A DNA stretch of 64,000 nt from contig OZ020611.1 in NCBI GenBank assembly GCA_963971575.1, positions 49,981,466 through 50,045,465 on the forward strand, read 5' to 3'. Below are positions 32,661 to 44,514 of the stretch, piece after piece (position 1 is the stretch's first letter; each line of letters starts with the position of its first letter). The notes below the pieces were generated by a model, which saw only the letters and a program-made list of their open reading frames with translations, did not search any database and had not been told where the DNA came from. The position numbers and the translations under genes were made by a program. Source of the DNA: Liopterus haemorrhoidalis (taxonomy: Eukaryota; Arthropoda; Insecta; Coleoptera; Dytiscidae).

Positions 32661-34194
32661 CCTGAGGAAATCGAACTTATTGTTCATTGTGTGAAATCTG
32701 GCACCATATTATAATTTTTATATTATGCGAAATGATGTTATTGTTCTCTTTGCAGAATGTCCCTTTTAAGATAGTTACCAACGTCCTAATTATGTTCAAA
32801 TATTCGACAGACTTTTATTGTAATTGGTTCCGGTGCTACGCAAGGCTTCTTTTATTTTCTGCGTTTATAGAAATTATCTATTTTTTGTTTTATGTATTTT
32901 AATTTAATATATACGAGCGGTCTACATCACAGATGTATAAGTACAGTGTATATGTAAAATAGTAAGAATGCAGTTCTTTGTTATATTTCTACATAGTCTT
33001 TTATAAATTAGACTAATTAATAAAACTATCCTTGATAAAAGTAGACGCTTCGTGCCATAAGATTCAATCTTTGACTATCATTTTCAGTTTAGATACGAGT
33101 ACCCTTACCTGGATAGTGCAGAGCAACCTCCCTTATTTTTATCGTACCAAATTACGAATTACTAATGTCTACAATTTTCGAGTATCGGTGCTTCTCAATC
33201 AAAAATTTTGCGCGCACCTATCACTTTTTTTTGTGCCGAACGGTGCAAATATTAATTTAAATAATCTTTTTAATTTTGTATTTTAAAAAACTGCAAATTT
33301 ACATTAAGAAATAAATATTCTTTAGTCATTAGTACATACTAAATATAGTAATATCATATACAAATTTTACTATTAGTAAATTGTTAAAAAAAAAAAAATA
33401 CAATATTTCAAATTTTCGCGGACCGCTTAGATTTTGCCGCTGAATACCAAGCCGTTGGTTTGGAATCTCTAGTTTATACAGGTATTGGTGCAATTTTTAC
33501 TTATTTTTGTATTTTAATTTTACAAATATTTTAACCATAATATATTAATTAGTTTTTTGTTGCCTCTTCACAGTTATTAGTTTTAGGGGTCTGCCTGTAA
33601 AATTAATGATCAAAAGGGATTCACGAATGTTAAAAGTTTGGGAAACACTGTTCTAGATAATACATCTTTTTATAATCCTGGATAAAGTAAACAGGATAAA
33701 ATAATATTATTTAAATATTTGCATATCATTCATACTTCTGGAAAAAACTTTTTATTCTTTTTGAAACATAACACAAATCTCTATAAATATTATTCATTAT
33801 GTTGTCATAATATTTTTTATATCCCTCCGTCATTAAAGCAAAAAATATCATAATATTTATAATAGAATGATTCATTTAAATAAAATTGTCGGTGCAGCTA
33901 TTTTCAAAAGATTTGCAAACATCTGCAGAGTATTACTTTGTATGTTAATCCTTCGAAATGAGAATTGAGGATCCTTTTCAAAAGGATTTAAAACCGAATT
34001 GATGTCACAGCTAAATTACTTTTCACTGAATTCTAAATATAATCTTTAATCCTGGATTAAGGATGAGGTCAAGTAGATGAATGGAGAAATAAGCAGAGTA
34101 ATGAAAAAAACTGCCATCTGGACCCGAGATGAGGTTAATAAATATTTTATATACGGTGTAACGAAGAAAGCTCGAATATTTTGATTAACTGTAG
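32661..34194. other. No gene; isolated hAT-like end at 33633-33650
   Basis: AAAGTTTGGGAAACACTG at about 33633-33650 looks like the right end of a hAT element, but no left end was found. The rest is AT-rich with homopolymers. Confidence 0.35.
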
Positions 34195-34295
34195 GTATAA
34201 GCCCCACAGATAATAAGTTTCTTATACAAAACTAACAATCTAAAATAAAATGATGAACAATATATGCATCAAAATTTGCAGAAAATTTTAATCTA
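34195..34295. repeat. Single arm of the 14960-15700 foldback family
   Basis: CTTATACAAAACTAACAATC and following AAAATAAAATGATGAACAAT, ATGCATCAAAATTTGCAG line up with the arms at 14960-15700 and 48428-48770. Only one arm is present. Confidence 0.6.
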
Positions 34296-34519
34296 TCTAT
34301 TCATTTTCCTTCGGCCTTTTGGACCCACTGCTGGATATAGGCCTCTCTTAAAAATTTCCAATTTTCTCTGAGTTGAGCTTCTTGCAGCCAGCTCGTAGAT
34401 ATACACTTTAGCTCATCAGTCTAGCGAGTGAGCGGTCTCCCTCGGTTACGTTTATCTGTGGTCTGTTGTTCTGGCTAATTGTTCTGCCCATTTCTATTTC
34501 ATCGAAGCTTCTTTTGTAA

Positions 34520-35578
34520 AGGTGCCTGTCCACTTGAGAGTAAATAGTGGCTAGAAACTCTCGATAGCAGTTACTCGCCAATGGACACACCTCTGAGAGT
34601 AACTCACGGAAAGTGGCGAGTTACTCTCTGAGTTAAACTATTTTTAAAGTATCAAGAAACTTTGTACATCATCTACTAAAATATTATTAATAAAAAAATA
34701 AGCTAATTAAGCTTTTAGGTACATACCCCTAATATAAAGGTAATAACCCCTTTCTTTTTAATTTTTAATATCTATTTTTTTATCAACTTTATTTACAGGA
34801 ACAATAATCTCTATTTCTTCAATTTCTTGGATAAGGCAATAGGATTAGAAATTAATTTACTTTCATTTACATTTCATTATTAAGAAAAAAGAAAAATCAT
34901 ATTCCTTTTAACCTTCTATTAAATATATTTTAGTACAAGCTATAGCTTCAATTATTTTTTATTTGCTATTTTATTAATAATATTTAAAATAAATTTTATA
35001 AGAGAACTGTTAAAAGTAAATACATTTTTTTATAATATTAATCAATTCAATTTGTCGTCCTTTGTAGCGTAGAGGTAACGCTCCTGCTTCACGAGCCAAA
35101 GGTCCCGGATTCGAATTCCGGTCAGGGTATGGATGTTTGTAAGACACAGTGTAATTGGGACATTTAGTCCTGTTCTGCGTTTAAAAAATAAATAAATAAA
35201 TAAAAATTCAACTTTATTATTGAATATAGGTGCTGCACCATTTCATTTTTTATTTCCAGAGATTATTGAAGGGACCAAAAACACTTCTTCTATCAATCCA
35301 TGACTTAATCCAGTAAATTTTTTTTATTTAACTTTTTTCTTTATTAAAAAATAGTTTGAATTATTACACCTTTCTATAGTACGACGCCGTCTTAACTACT
35401 CTCCACAACTGATCAAGTGGACGCAGGTTTGAGAGTTCTCGCGAGAGTGTTCTCGGCGAGCAGCTCGCCGGGTGCTCTCGATAGTACATCCGGTTGAAAT
35501 CAGTTCTCTAGTGGACTAGCCCGTGAGAGTTGATATCGAGAGTTACTCTCGCGAGTAATCTCAAGTGGACTGGCACCT
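34520..35578. mobile_element. Harbinger-like element containing a SINE
   Basis: AGGTGCCTGTCCACTTGAGA at the left and the complement of TCAAGTGGACTGGCACCT at the right, bordered by TAA on each side (34517-34519, 35579-35581). GAGAGTTACTC and ACTCTCGATA words are scattered near both ends as subterminal repeats. No coding sequence. A SINE lies inside at 35055-35203. Confidence 0.7.
35055..35203 (+). mobile_element. tRNA-derived SINE
   Basis: TTTGTAGCGTAGAGGTAACG is an A-box-like start, GGTCCCGGATTCGAATTCCG carries a B box with flanking pairing. The tRNA-like head is followed by a unique body and an (AAAT)n tail at 35181-35203. Length about 149 bp is typical of short SINEs. The tail suggests LINE-dependent retrotransposition. 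Confidence 0.75.
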
Positions 35579-35980
35579 TAAGGATGTCGGTTAGTTTCGT
35601 CTGTTGACGAATTTAAGCATTTGGTATTTTATCCCTCTGCGTTATGCCGAGCATAGTTCAATCCATGGCTGTTTGGCTTAATTGAAGCTTTCTAGCAAAA
35701 GCTTTAGTCAGTGTCAGGGTTTCCGCGTCGTAGGTTAAGGCGGGCATAACACATAATTCGAAAACTTTCTTGTTAAGGCACATTGGGATACTATTTTAAA
35801 CAATGTTTTGTAGTTTACCAAATGCTGCCCATCCTTGTGCTATTCTCCTGAAGATTTTGCACGTTTTATTGTTTCGGTCAATTCATATTTCTTGCCCAAA
35901 ATACTTGTAAGCATCAACCTGTTCAGATTTGACATCGTCAATTTTCAGCGCCTCGCTTACAAGGTTTGTCATCATTTTGG

Positions 35981-36856
35981 TTTTTAGGGTTTTGTAGGTA
36001 TGACCAAAAAACCCTTATACCGTCATTTTGTCGTCTGTCTGTCTGTCTGTCTGTCTGTTCGGTAAAAATTGTAGCCAAACGGCTAAACCTAGAGAGTTGA
36101 AATTTGGCATGCTTATACAACTCTTTGACCCGCACATAGGAAAAATACTAAGACATACCCCCCTAAAAATATAAACAAATATGTGCTCATCGAAAACAAA
36201 AATATTTTTTTTTAAATTTTGAGTAGGGTATCAAATGAAAACCCTTAGTACGTGGTTTAACGATCAAATTTGTACAAAAATTTTTTTGTCCCACACCCTG
36301 TAGCCCAGATGGTTTAAACTAAAAATCTAAAAAAATTCTAAGTAATGTATATTGGTGTGAACCGAAATAGTACAACAGGAATTTTTGATCAGATTATGTT
36401 TTCGGAAAATAACGCATTTTTTGTGGTTTTTGGTTCACAAAGTACAAAAGTTATACCAATGTAAGACAATCACATGCAAGGCGTGCGATAGCGTAATGGG
36501 TTAGAGCACTGGTGTCGTAAGCTAAAATGCGCTGGAAACGAAGGGTTTCGTGTTCGAGTACGGAGTGAATTTTATTTTTTCTGTTTTTTTTTTGCATTTT
36601 TATTATGTTGAAATTATTTTGTCAAAATTCTAGTTATATTTTGACATATGTTGTATTTAATTTTTAAGAGCGTAAATTTAATAACCAGTCTTATTATATG
36701 ATTAACAGACGATAAATTATTTTAAAAATATCGTTCATTTTGCCGTGATTACTACAAAGTAAAATTTGTCGTACACACTCAGCATACCGCCTTCACTTAT
36801 TATATACCTGCGAAACCCTGAAATGTGTGAATATTCACACTTCACATCAATTTTTT
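35981..36856 (+). mobile_element. HINE-A copy 3
   Basis: Same start (TTTTTAGGGTTTTGTAGGTA), (GTCT)n at about 36033-36059, 3' TIR-like end, palindrome and CACATCAATTTTTT as copy 1, with very similar sequence between. A short deletion removes about 50 bp near 36270. The tRNA-like block at 36478-36560 is nearly the same as in copies 1 and 2. It abuts the LINE-type repeat at 34310-35980. Confidence 0.85.
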
Positions 36857-37007
36857 GTTTATTTATGCCTTTACGTTAGCCTTACGTTTTCAGTTGATCA
36901 TTTAGTTCCTGCAGAATTTGGAATACATTTTGATCGTATCTATCTAATAGGCTATATTTGATTGTAGCAAACGTTGTTGTAAAAATGTTATCTATCAATA
37001 GCTTAAT

Positions 37008-37168
37008 AGCCGACCGGCGTAGCGTAGTGGTTGTACACGTGCCCTGCGTCGTTAAAGTCTCGGGTTCAAATCCTGTTCAGGCAGGAAATTTCCAACACGA
37101 AAAATTAGAATTGTCCTGTCTAATTGCCTTAGTAGCAAAGACCGTAAACGTGAAATAAAGAAAAAATA
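37008..37168 (+). mobile_element. tRNA-derived SINE (second family)
   Basis: CGGCGTAGCGTAGTGGTTGT resembles an A box and CTCGGGTTCAAATCCTG a B box. The body (AACACGAAAAATTAGAATTG, CCTGTCTAATTGC) and tail (AAAGAAAAAATAAT) differ from the SINE at 35055. About 160 bp. Anticodon identity is not clear. Confidence 0.65.
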
Positions 37169-37838
37169 ATAACTTAATAACAGATACCAATATTGTTTTG
37201 TTAACATTTTTTTCGAAATGATGAATTTCGAACCTGTCGAAAAATACTATACTTGATAATAATAGAATGCCACTTGGTGCAGGTATTCCTTATGAATATT
37301 AAATAGTTTTTATCTGCTGCAAAACCGCGGAAGATTCAGTAGCAAATAGAGTACATTAATTACAATAATTATAAATAATAATATAATAAGCCAGATGCAG
37401 CAATATATCTCAGCAAAAAGTTAGATATACAGAGCGATCAAGAAATCTTGTCCGTTATGCAATAGTTGACAGAAACGTTTAGATATCAAACTTATTTCCA
37501 AGGACATGTACACATAGGCGTACATTCTATTTTTATTACCTTATACGAATTGAATATTAAATGAACACTATTTTTCTCTACACGCCAATGAGTTGACAAC
37601 AGGTATGAAGTTAGGAACACATATTTTCGTTGATTGTCGGGTGAGTTCGGGAGAACGAAGTAATCTGATTGGTTCTTTGTTAAATGGCGATTTTCAGCTG
37701 TGGATTAGAATACAGTTTTGATATTTTTAAACTCATCGTTTACTGTTATGTAACTGACAAGAAATTTTGATCGCACGGTAGCTTCTACATTTATATATCA
37801 GGTCGTGATTAACTTTACAAATAACCCACCTATTTTTA

Positions 37839-38531
37839 CTTGCCCGACCTTAATATATAAGGGGCAAGTATTGTAATCGCGCAAATTTTCGATGTCGAGA
37901 TTTTGACGGATGACCACGTTTCATGGTCCAGGGAATCCAAAAAACCTATTTTCGAAGTGCCGTCCGTATGTGTGTGACTGTGTGTGTGTTTGTCTGTGTG
38001 TGTGTGTGTGGGTGTGTGTGTGTGTCTGTGTGTTTGTGTGTCTGTGTGTCTGCGTGTATACACGATAACTCAAAAACGGTTAAACTTAAAGAGTTCGTTC
38101 TGGTACTAAAAAATTCTCCTAATAATTGGGAAGAACCATATTGTTTTTTATTAATATCCGAAACCGGAAACGGAAGTTATTAAACTTTAAAATTTTAAAT
38201 AATTCGTATGTAGTAAACCAAGCCTTGGACAAAAAATTGTATAGGACATAATTTGATGTATTTTTGAAGATTTACCTAAATATTCTTTTTAATTAAAAAA
38301 AAAAAAACAGTGGCGAAGGAAGACCTCCGCTAGACTTGCCCTCCCATAAAAAAAATAATAATAAAAAAAACCAGTGGCGAAGGAAGACCTCCGCTAGACT
38401 TGCCCTCCCATAATTCTTTTTTTAAATAAAAAAAAAATATATATGTATTTTTTTATGGGAGGGCAAGTCTAGCGGAGGTCTTAGCGGATTACAATACTTG
38501 CCCCTTATATGTATATTAAGGTCGGGCAAGT
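37839..38531 (+). mobile_element. HINE-B copy 1: hairpin-ended element with ACTTGCCC array
   Basis: The termini are inverted (ACTTGCCCGACCTTAATATA at the left; right end the complement with a 4-base indel), and each end is itself a hairpin ACTTGCCC...GGGCAAGT. A GTCC-like start leads into an imperfect (GT)n tract at 37966-38060, then AACTCAAAAACGGTTAAACT. Near the 3' end GACCTCCGCTAGACTTGCCC occurs twice directly and once inverted, forming a stem. ACTTGCCC or its complement appears seven times. The gene-free layout with a microsatellite parallels HINE-A. Flanks are TTT and AAA. Confidence 0.75.
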
Positions 38532-39247
38532 AAACTGGTTTACAAATGTAACTATGAAACCCTTAGAAGTCAGTAATTGCACCCTTCTGTGATTCTTCTT
38601 CACTTACAAGATAGTTACGATACCTGAAATATATGAGTTTTGAATCTTGAACATAGGCTCGAAAATTTTAATTCGTATTAAAAATTACCTGTTTCCTTTC
38701 ATCTGAAAGATATGTATTTATTATACTGACTAGGTTAAATCAATTCAATTAATGATTTGAAACCGGTAACCGTGTTAGAATAACGTGTCTATTTATTTTT
38801 TTGTGGAATTGTTTAGCACGGAAGTGAAGACAGTGATAAAGCACAATTTTAAAAACCTCATTTATAAGTTCTTTTTATCGTTAGTTAAGAGTTCCTTATT
38901 TATTTTAAATGTGGCTACTTTGATTCGAGAAATGCAAATAAAAAGAAAGTGTCAGACAGAAGCTGTCTGTTCGTTTGAAATTAATTGACAGATAAATGAA
39001 GTATTCATTCATTACTGTTAGGAACTGTAGTTTGGTGGTTATCATAATTAGATTTATTTTACTCTGACTTAAATACCGTGATGAAAAAGGACTTCCTTTA
39101 AGTTAAATGAGCTTAGAATTCTTGAGTCACTGCAAATTATGTTGCTTTTCATTACACATAACTTTTGTGAATCTGTTTGAAACTGATAACACTATTACAG
39201 TGAATACACACGTGAGACAGGGCAGAACAGAAATGAATGTCAGAAAG
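38532..39247. other. No gene seen
   Basis: AT-rich sequence with no recognised motif. Confidence 0.4.
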
Positions 39248-40315
39248 AAAAATTGATGTGAGGTGTGAATTTTCACACATTTCAGGGTTTTGCAGGTATT
39301 TAGTAAGTGAATGATGATTATTTGGGATGCCAAAACAAATTTTATATTAAATTTTTTTTTTGTTAATTTTAATTCGATCGCCCAATACCATTATTTAGGT
39401 TTCTAAATATGTGCAGTATTTTTTTTTTTATATAGCATGGTTCATTAAGAATTTTAAAAATTGCGCCTATGGCTTTCATTGGTTGTTATAAGTTCCGCCC
39501 CTCTGATTTCGTGTACATTGAAACAGAATTAAATTATAATTTAAACAATTTCCACTGGTTATTAAATTTACGCTTTTAAAAATTAAATGCAACATTTGCC
39601 AAAATATAAATAGAATTTTGAAAAAATAATTTAAACAATATAAAAATGTAAAAAAAAAACAAAAAATAATATTTTCTCTTCTCGCAGGGTTCGATCCCTT
39701 TCGGATCGAGTTACTTGGGTGAAACGCTAGCGTCAAAACCACTACACCAGCATACACGTTCCATTGTAACGTGTTACAAAGCTATAACTTGTGTACATTA
39801 TTAGCCAAAAATCACAAAAAATGCGTTTTTTTCCAAAAACGTAATCTGATCAAAAATTCCTGTTGTACTATTCCGGTTCACACCAATGTACATTACTTAG
39901 AATTTTTTCAGATTTTTAGTTTAAACCATCTGGGCTACAGGGTGTGGGACAAAAATATTTTGCACAATTTTGGCAAAAATCGCTTCAAAATAATTTATTT
40001 TGCAAAAATAAAAATTTGATCGTTAATCCACGTACCAAGGGCTTCCATTTGATATCCTAATCAGATTTATAAAAAAAAAATATTTTCGATGAGCACATAT
40101 TTGTTTATATTTTTAGCGGGATATGTTTTTTTAGATATTTTAGTATTTTTCCTATGTGTGGTTCAAAGAGTTGTATAAGCATGCCAAATTTCAACTCTCT
40201 AGGTCTAAACGGCTAACCGTTTGGCTACAATTTTTACCGAACAGACAGACAGACAGACAGACGACAAAATGACGGTATAAGGTTTTTTTTGGTCATACCT
40301 ACTAAACCCTAAAAA
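39248..40315 (-). mobile_element. HINE-A copy 4 (long subfamily)
   Basis: Reverse orientation. It has the palindrome end (GTGTGAATTTTCACAC), the CAGACAGA tract at 40242-40262 and the usual ends. Its middle is longer than in copies 1-3 and matches copy 7 (58681) in a block around CATAGGCGCAATTTT. The tRNA-like block (39685-39765) has a different sequence from copies 1-3: on the minus strand TGGTGTAGTGGTTTTGACGC for the A box and GGGATCGAACCCTGCGAG for the B box. A T-run follows. Confidence 0.8.
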
Positions 40316-40555
40316 TGGAACTTTTCTTAATGGGAAGATATTTGGAAAGGTTACCTTCAGCGAGTTACACAGATTGGAAATCGCAATTGCGAACATAGGG
40401 AAATAAAAAAGAAATGATTTTTCATTATTAGGTATTCTTGATGAATTAAAATAAACTATTAAAAATGTACCAAAATTCGTGTAACAATGAACAAAAATAA
40501 TATAATTTAATGTCGACAAATTAAATTTTTAAAAATGTTCTATATTTAATAATGA

Positions 40556-41089
40556 TTGAAATAAAAAACATTGTAAATTTTCACAATTTTTATTTAATAA
40601 CTGCTTACTAGTTTCGGCTTTCGGCATTTTCAAAGCAATGAACTAAGTTACAAACATTACAACTATACTATTTACAGGTAAAAATTCAATGATGATAATC
40701 CTATGAAAGGGGAGATAGACAAGTCGGTCATGTCATTCAGGGCTTTTCCTTGTTTGTCCAATTTCATAATCTCGTGCGCCTCCAATAAATTTAATTTGGG
40801 ACCTTTTGGTTGTGAGTAAATAACATCTGGCTTAAAAGTTGAAAAATGTTTTTCTGAGTTGAGATGTACAGCGAATGTGGAATCGGTTTTTTGTTTCTTC
40901 CAGGAGGTTCTGTGTTCTTCAATCCGGATGGCAAAAGATTTTCCTGTTTGGCCACAATAAGCGGAGTCACACTAGTATTTAAGTTGTAATGTTTGTAACT
41001 TAGATCATTGCTTTGAAAATAGCGAAAGCCAAAACTAGTAAGCAGTTATTAAATAAAAATAGTGAAAATTTACAATATTTTTATTTCAA
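40556..41089 (-). mobile_element. Penelope-like element remnant between inverted repeats
   Basis: Two arms of about 107 bp (40556-40663 and 40983-41089) are complementary, carrying GAAAGCC..AACTAGTAAGCAG and TTAGTTACAAACATTACAAC-like words. Between them is a GIY-YIG endonuclease ORF (40672-40971) of the Penelope type. Penelope-like elements often have terminal repeats in direct or inverted arrangement and frequent 5' truncation; this piece has only the 3' coding end, enclosed by inverted copies of the tail. Confidence 0.7.
40672..40971 (-). CDS. Penelope-like GIY-YIG endonuclease domain (partial)
   Basis: An uninterrupted minus-strand frame of 99 codons ends at TAA 40672. It reads CDSAYCGQTGKSFAIRIEEH, RTSWKKQKTDSTFAVHLNSE, KHFSTFKPDVI and GPKLNLLEAHEIMKLDKQGK. 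Y.GQTGKSF..R..EH corresponds to the GIY-YIG core with the catalytic Arg, and LLE...I carries the metal-binding Glu position. The CDS..YCGQ start with Cys resembles the Cys-containing linker of Penelope proteins. A TAG stands just upstream, and the reverse transcriptase is missing, so this is a 3' remnant, though surprisingly free of stops. In full elements this domain nicks target DNA. Confidence 0.7.
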   Translation of the reverse strand, partial: CDSAYCGQTGKSFAIRIEEHRTSWKKQKTDSTFAVHLNSEKHFSTFKPDVIYSQPKGPKLNLLEAHEIMKLDKQGKALNDMTDLSISPFIGLSSLNFYL

Positions 41090-41239
41090 CCAGTATTAAA
41101 TAAAATATTGTTAAATATAAAAAACATTTAATTCAAAATTACAGTAAATATTAATCTCCCTCTTTTGCTAAGCAGTAACCTCAACGGTTATAGAATCCGG
41201 TTCTTAAGTTAAAGAGTATTTGAGGTGTGATTTTTATAA

Positions 41240-41590
41240 AAGCAATTTGAATTTTGAATTTAATTCATCCATGTGAGCTGACATGTTTCAGCTCTTTCTT
41301 CTTGAAATCCGTAAATTTTTAACATAGCCCCAAAGAAAGAAATCTTGGGGAACTTAGTCTGGAGATCTACGTGATCAACCAGTTGTCCCGAAAGTTCCAA
41401 TTATGCGCTTGGGAAACGTATTATTTAAATATTACCGTACTATTACAGTATTGTGGGCAGGGCAACCATCTTGCTGAAACCAGATATCATTCATTGTAAC
41501 TCCTGGTAATCGCTTTATAGCTGGAATTACTTTATTTTGAAAAACGTCCAATATGCACCCAACATGCTACCCCACACGTTTAATTTTTTA
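41240..41590 (-). pseudogene. Tc1/mariner-like transposase fragment (WFQQDG type)
   Basis: Minus strand: RLPGVTMNDIWFQQDGCPAH contains the second catalytic Asp (QQDG..AH). Then YLNNTFPKRIIGTFGTTG, SRRSPD, VPQDFFLWGYVKNLRISRRK follow with two stops. NDIWFQQDGAP.H, SPDL.P.DFFLWGY.K is typical of a Tc1/mariner-related group common in insects. The N-terminal half is missing. Confidence 0.7.
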
Positions 41591-41829
41591 GGGTACTGTG
41601 TGTGACAAGTAATCAAGGTACTTGAAAATCATTTGTTTTTATTTCCCTATGTTCGTACTTGCGATTTCCAATCTGTATATAAGAAACTAAAGTAAAGCCG
41701 AGAAGTCGAGAACTGTCCTATTTATTTATTGAAATATAATACATGTCATAAGTCATAGATATAATAGGGGGGCAGGAAAGAATCCATTATTTTAAAGTAC
41801 AATTTTTTTTATAATAATTACAAAATATA

Positions 41830-42200
41830 ATTTTTATCAATATTTATTACCTTTACCGAACTTTGTACTAATTTCTCGATACCTTCTCTGTCGAATTTTT
41901 CTGGTTTTGACTTAAAATAACTCATCAGGTGATTTTCTACATCGGTGATATTTTGAAATTTTTTATCTCTGAGTATACGTTCCATAGATTTAAATATGTG
42001 AAAATCGGAAGGCGCGAGATATATACGCTGGATTTAGAATAATTTCCCAGTTTAAGTCCTGAATTTTTCGCGGGTTATTTTTGCTGAGTAAGGACGTGTA
42101 TTGTTATGATGAAATATTATTTCTTTTCGTCCAAAATAAATTTGGACGTTTTTCCTTTAGTTTCTGATTGAGTTTCAACAATTAGAGAGACTCCGAATTT
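41830..42200 (-). pseudogene. mariner transposase C-terminal region, decayed
   Basis: Minus strand, several frames: EKRPNLFWTKRNNI, LNWEIIPNPAYISR (a corrupted PPYSPDL site), FTYLNLWNVYSEIKNFKI, HLMSYFKSKPEKFDREGIEK and LVQSSVKV. Order and spacing match mariner from the second Asp region to the C-terminal GI..L..RW. The catalytic box is destroyed. TIRs were not found. Confidence 0.55.
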
Positions 42201-42330
42201 CACCGATTTAGGTCTATGGTACATACACTCGGATATAAAATAAAAAAATCGAAATACCACCAGTGTAGAAAATCACCTGATCAGTTATCTTAAGTCAAAA
42301 CCAGAAAATTTCTATAGAGATGGTGTCAAA

Positions 42331-44510
42331 TAATCAATACAGCGTTGGGAAGCGAGTTGAGACGATAATGACCTTTTGAAATAGGTTTTTCCTATTTATG
42401 AGGAAATAAAAATATCTTCATATATATATATTATATATATATATATATAATTCTTAATTCAGTAGTTAAAATATTGTATAATAGAATTACAACACAGATA
42501 TTCAGAGTTCCGAATACACTTCTGGACATAATTTACAACAAGAGCTGTTCAAGACAGTAATATTAAATTTACAATAATTTTAAATTTGAAGGAAAAAATT
42601 TAAAATCCTTTAGCAAATTAGCAGTACACATTTACTGTTTATTTAGTTTGCTTAAATATACTAATTATTCATTATATTATTTTATGATTTTTATGTTTAT
42701 TTTTAAAAAGTGTTTTCCCAACATTTTGGTTTTCGTGATTTCTGTTAAAATATTTATATGAAATTTTTTAAATCAAATCAGAAATTGTATCAATATTAAT
42801 ATTTTTATGCACACGCTTCTATTGTCTTCTAATATCTTCGTATTCACTCATCATATCACCTAACTTAATTGAATTTTTATCTGCTGTAACGGATTTTGTT
42901 TCAGTTTAAATTCACCACACTTATCCAATCGCGTCCAAAAATCGGAGAGATATTTTTATCTATAATGTAGAGTTTACAATAAAAGATGTTATTTAAATAA
43001 TTACATATAATGAATGTAACTGCAATTGGTTTTATTATTTCACTAGTGTAAGTTTTCATATTTAGTCGTTACTGGAATCATCTGTCATGCATTATTTTCT
43101 CTGTCGTTCTAAAAACCTAATCTGTCCTTAATAAGCCTTATTATGTGTAATACGTATAATATAACCCGTATTATTATAAGTATTACCTTGAATAACCTAC
43201 TGAAGATTTAAATACTTTATATTTTTATTTCTGCGGCTAGTAATATTGCAACATAACACTGGCGACCATATTCCGCTGTAAAAATCTTTAATATACTTCA
43301 GGAACTGAATTTTGAGATATTCCAACCTCTTCCATTCGTCCTGTATCTCTTCGGTCCACTCAAAACAGCCTTACAAGGCCGATTATTTTCAGATCAAGAC
43401 CTTAATTAAGTGGTGCATGCATGGCTCACCACTCAACCATTTTATTCATGAAACATAACGAAACTGTTGTGCTTGACCAAGTGTTTTGAAAAATAAGGGA
43501 ACTGTGTTGAAAATTAATGGAATGTTAAATTTCTCAGTGCTTTAATAAATTTTACATACTCCGAATAATTAATGAGCCAGTCTTGTATATAGACTTCTCA
43601 GCTAATCTTGCAAATCTTATAAATGCTCTGCCTGTCTGTTATTTTGCTGAATTTAGCTACACTTGACGTATACACTCTTTAATTTCATGCAAACCAAATT
43701 TTGATAACTAGGCCAAATGAAGGTAAATAAATCTTATATTAGTAAATAAATCTAAGTATACACATAGATGTCTCTGAAATAACTCATTAGTTACAAATGA
43801 AAGTAAGGTGTCATGAAACTGTTACTTAAATTAATTAATCTTAAATAATTTCGTACGGTCCTAAGAATGTAACTCAGGTACAAGTTCTTATGGTGTCAAT
43901 TTTTCAAACTAGTGAAACACAGTAATTTATAGCCATACATTGGAATATATCTTAAATGTCATTGCTAATTAACTAATGAATAGCAGAATTTCCATTTAAG
44001 TTGTTTTTAATTGTTTATTTCGATAGATTTACTATATTCTATATAAAAAAATTTAACCAAAAGTTAATTTGTAAAATTAAAGATCTGTATCGATTCTTGA
44101 AATGGTTGTAAAAAATTGAAACTTTCATTTTAATATTGCGTTTGTTGATAATTTTAAAATATTCATCGGAGAGATAAAAATATGACAGGTTCATTTAAAT
44201 AAGTACAAAATAAAAATGATGTCGTTCACCTTATTAAGTTCAACGAAAATTAGCATTTCTGTTCATTAAAACCTTGCTCTCTGCCCACCTGGACTTTTAT
44301 GCGATCTTTTGCAAGACTGGTTAAATTATCGAAATGCACCCATCAGAATAAAAGTGCATCGGTTACACAGTCTTTCTATATAAACTATCTAAAAACGGAG
44401 ATAAGTAGAAAATGAATCACCAACAACAAACTAAGTGTGAATGGCGATATGAATCTAAAGAAGACAAACAAAAGAATAGAAAATACTAGACTGATTCACC
44501 AACAGTCTCA
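42331..44510. other. No gene; (TA)n at 42419-42449
   Basis: Long AT-rich stretch. A TA dinucleotide run at 42419-42449 is the only clear repeat. No coding motif, no recognised transposon end. Confidence 0.45.
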
Positions 44511-44514
44511 TTAA

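Larger units (their letters stand above)
34310..35980 (-). mobile_element. LINE 3'-type repeat, split by Harbinger-like element
   Basis: CCCACTGCTGGATATAGGCC near 34323 is a word found at the 3' part of widespread insect LINEs. The repeat stops at about 34515 and resumes at 35582 (GGATGTCGGTTAG, CAGGGTTTCCGCGTCG, AAGGCGGGCATAAC). The two parts are separated by the element at 34520-35578. No long ORF remains; TTGTTAAGGCACATTGGGAT and similar words show old coding decay. Confidence 0.5.

Noticed and set aside
33633..33650. Right end of another hAT element (TTTGGGAAACACTG)
   Set aside because: No left partner found; kept only as a remark.
35055..35130. Functional tRNA gene
   Set aside because: A and B boxes are present but acceptor and anticodon stems do not pair, and an (AAAT)n tail follows, so it is a SINE head.
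37836..38183. ORFs rich in Val/Cys or Thr/His near 38 kb
   Set aside because: Artefact of the imperfect (GT)n tract in HINE-B copy 1.
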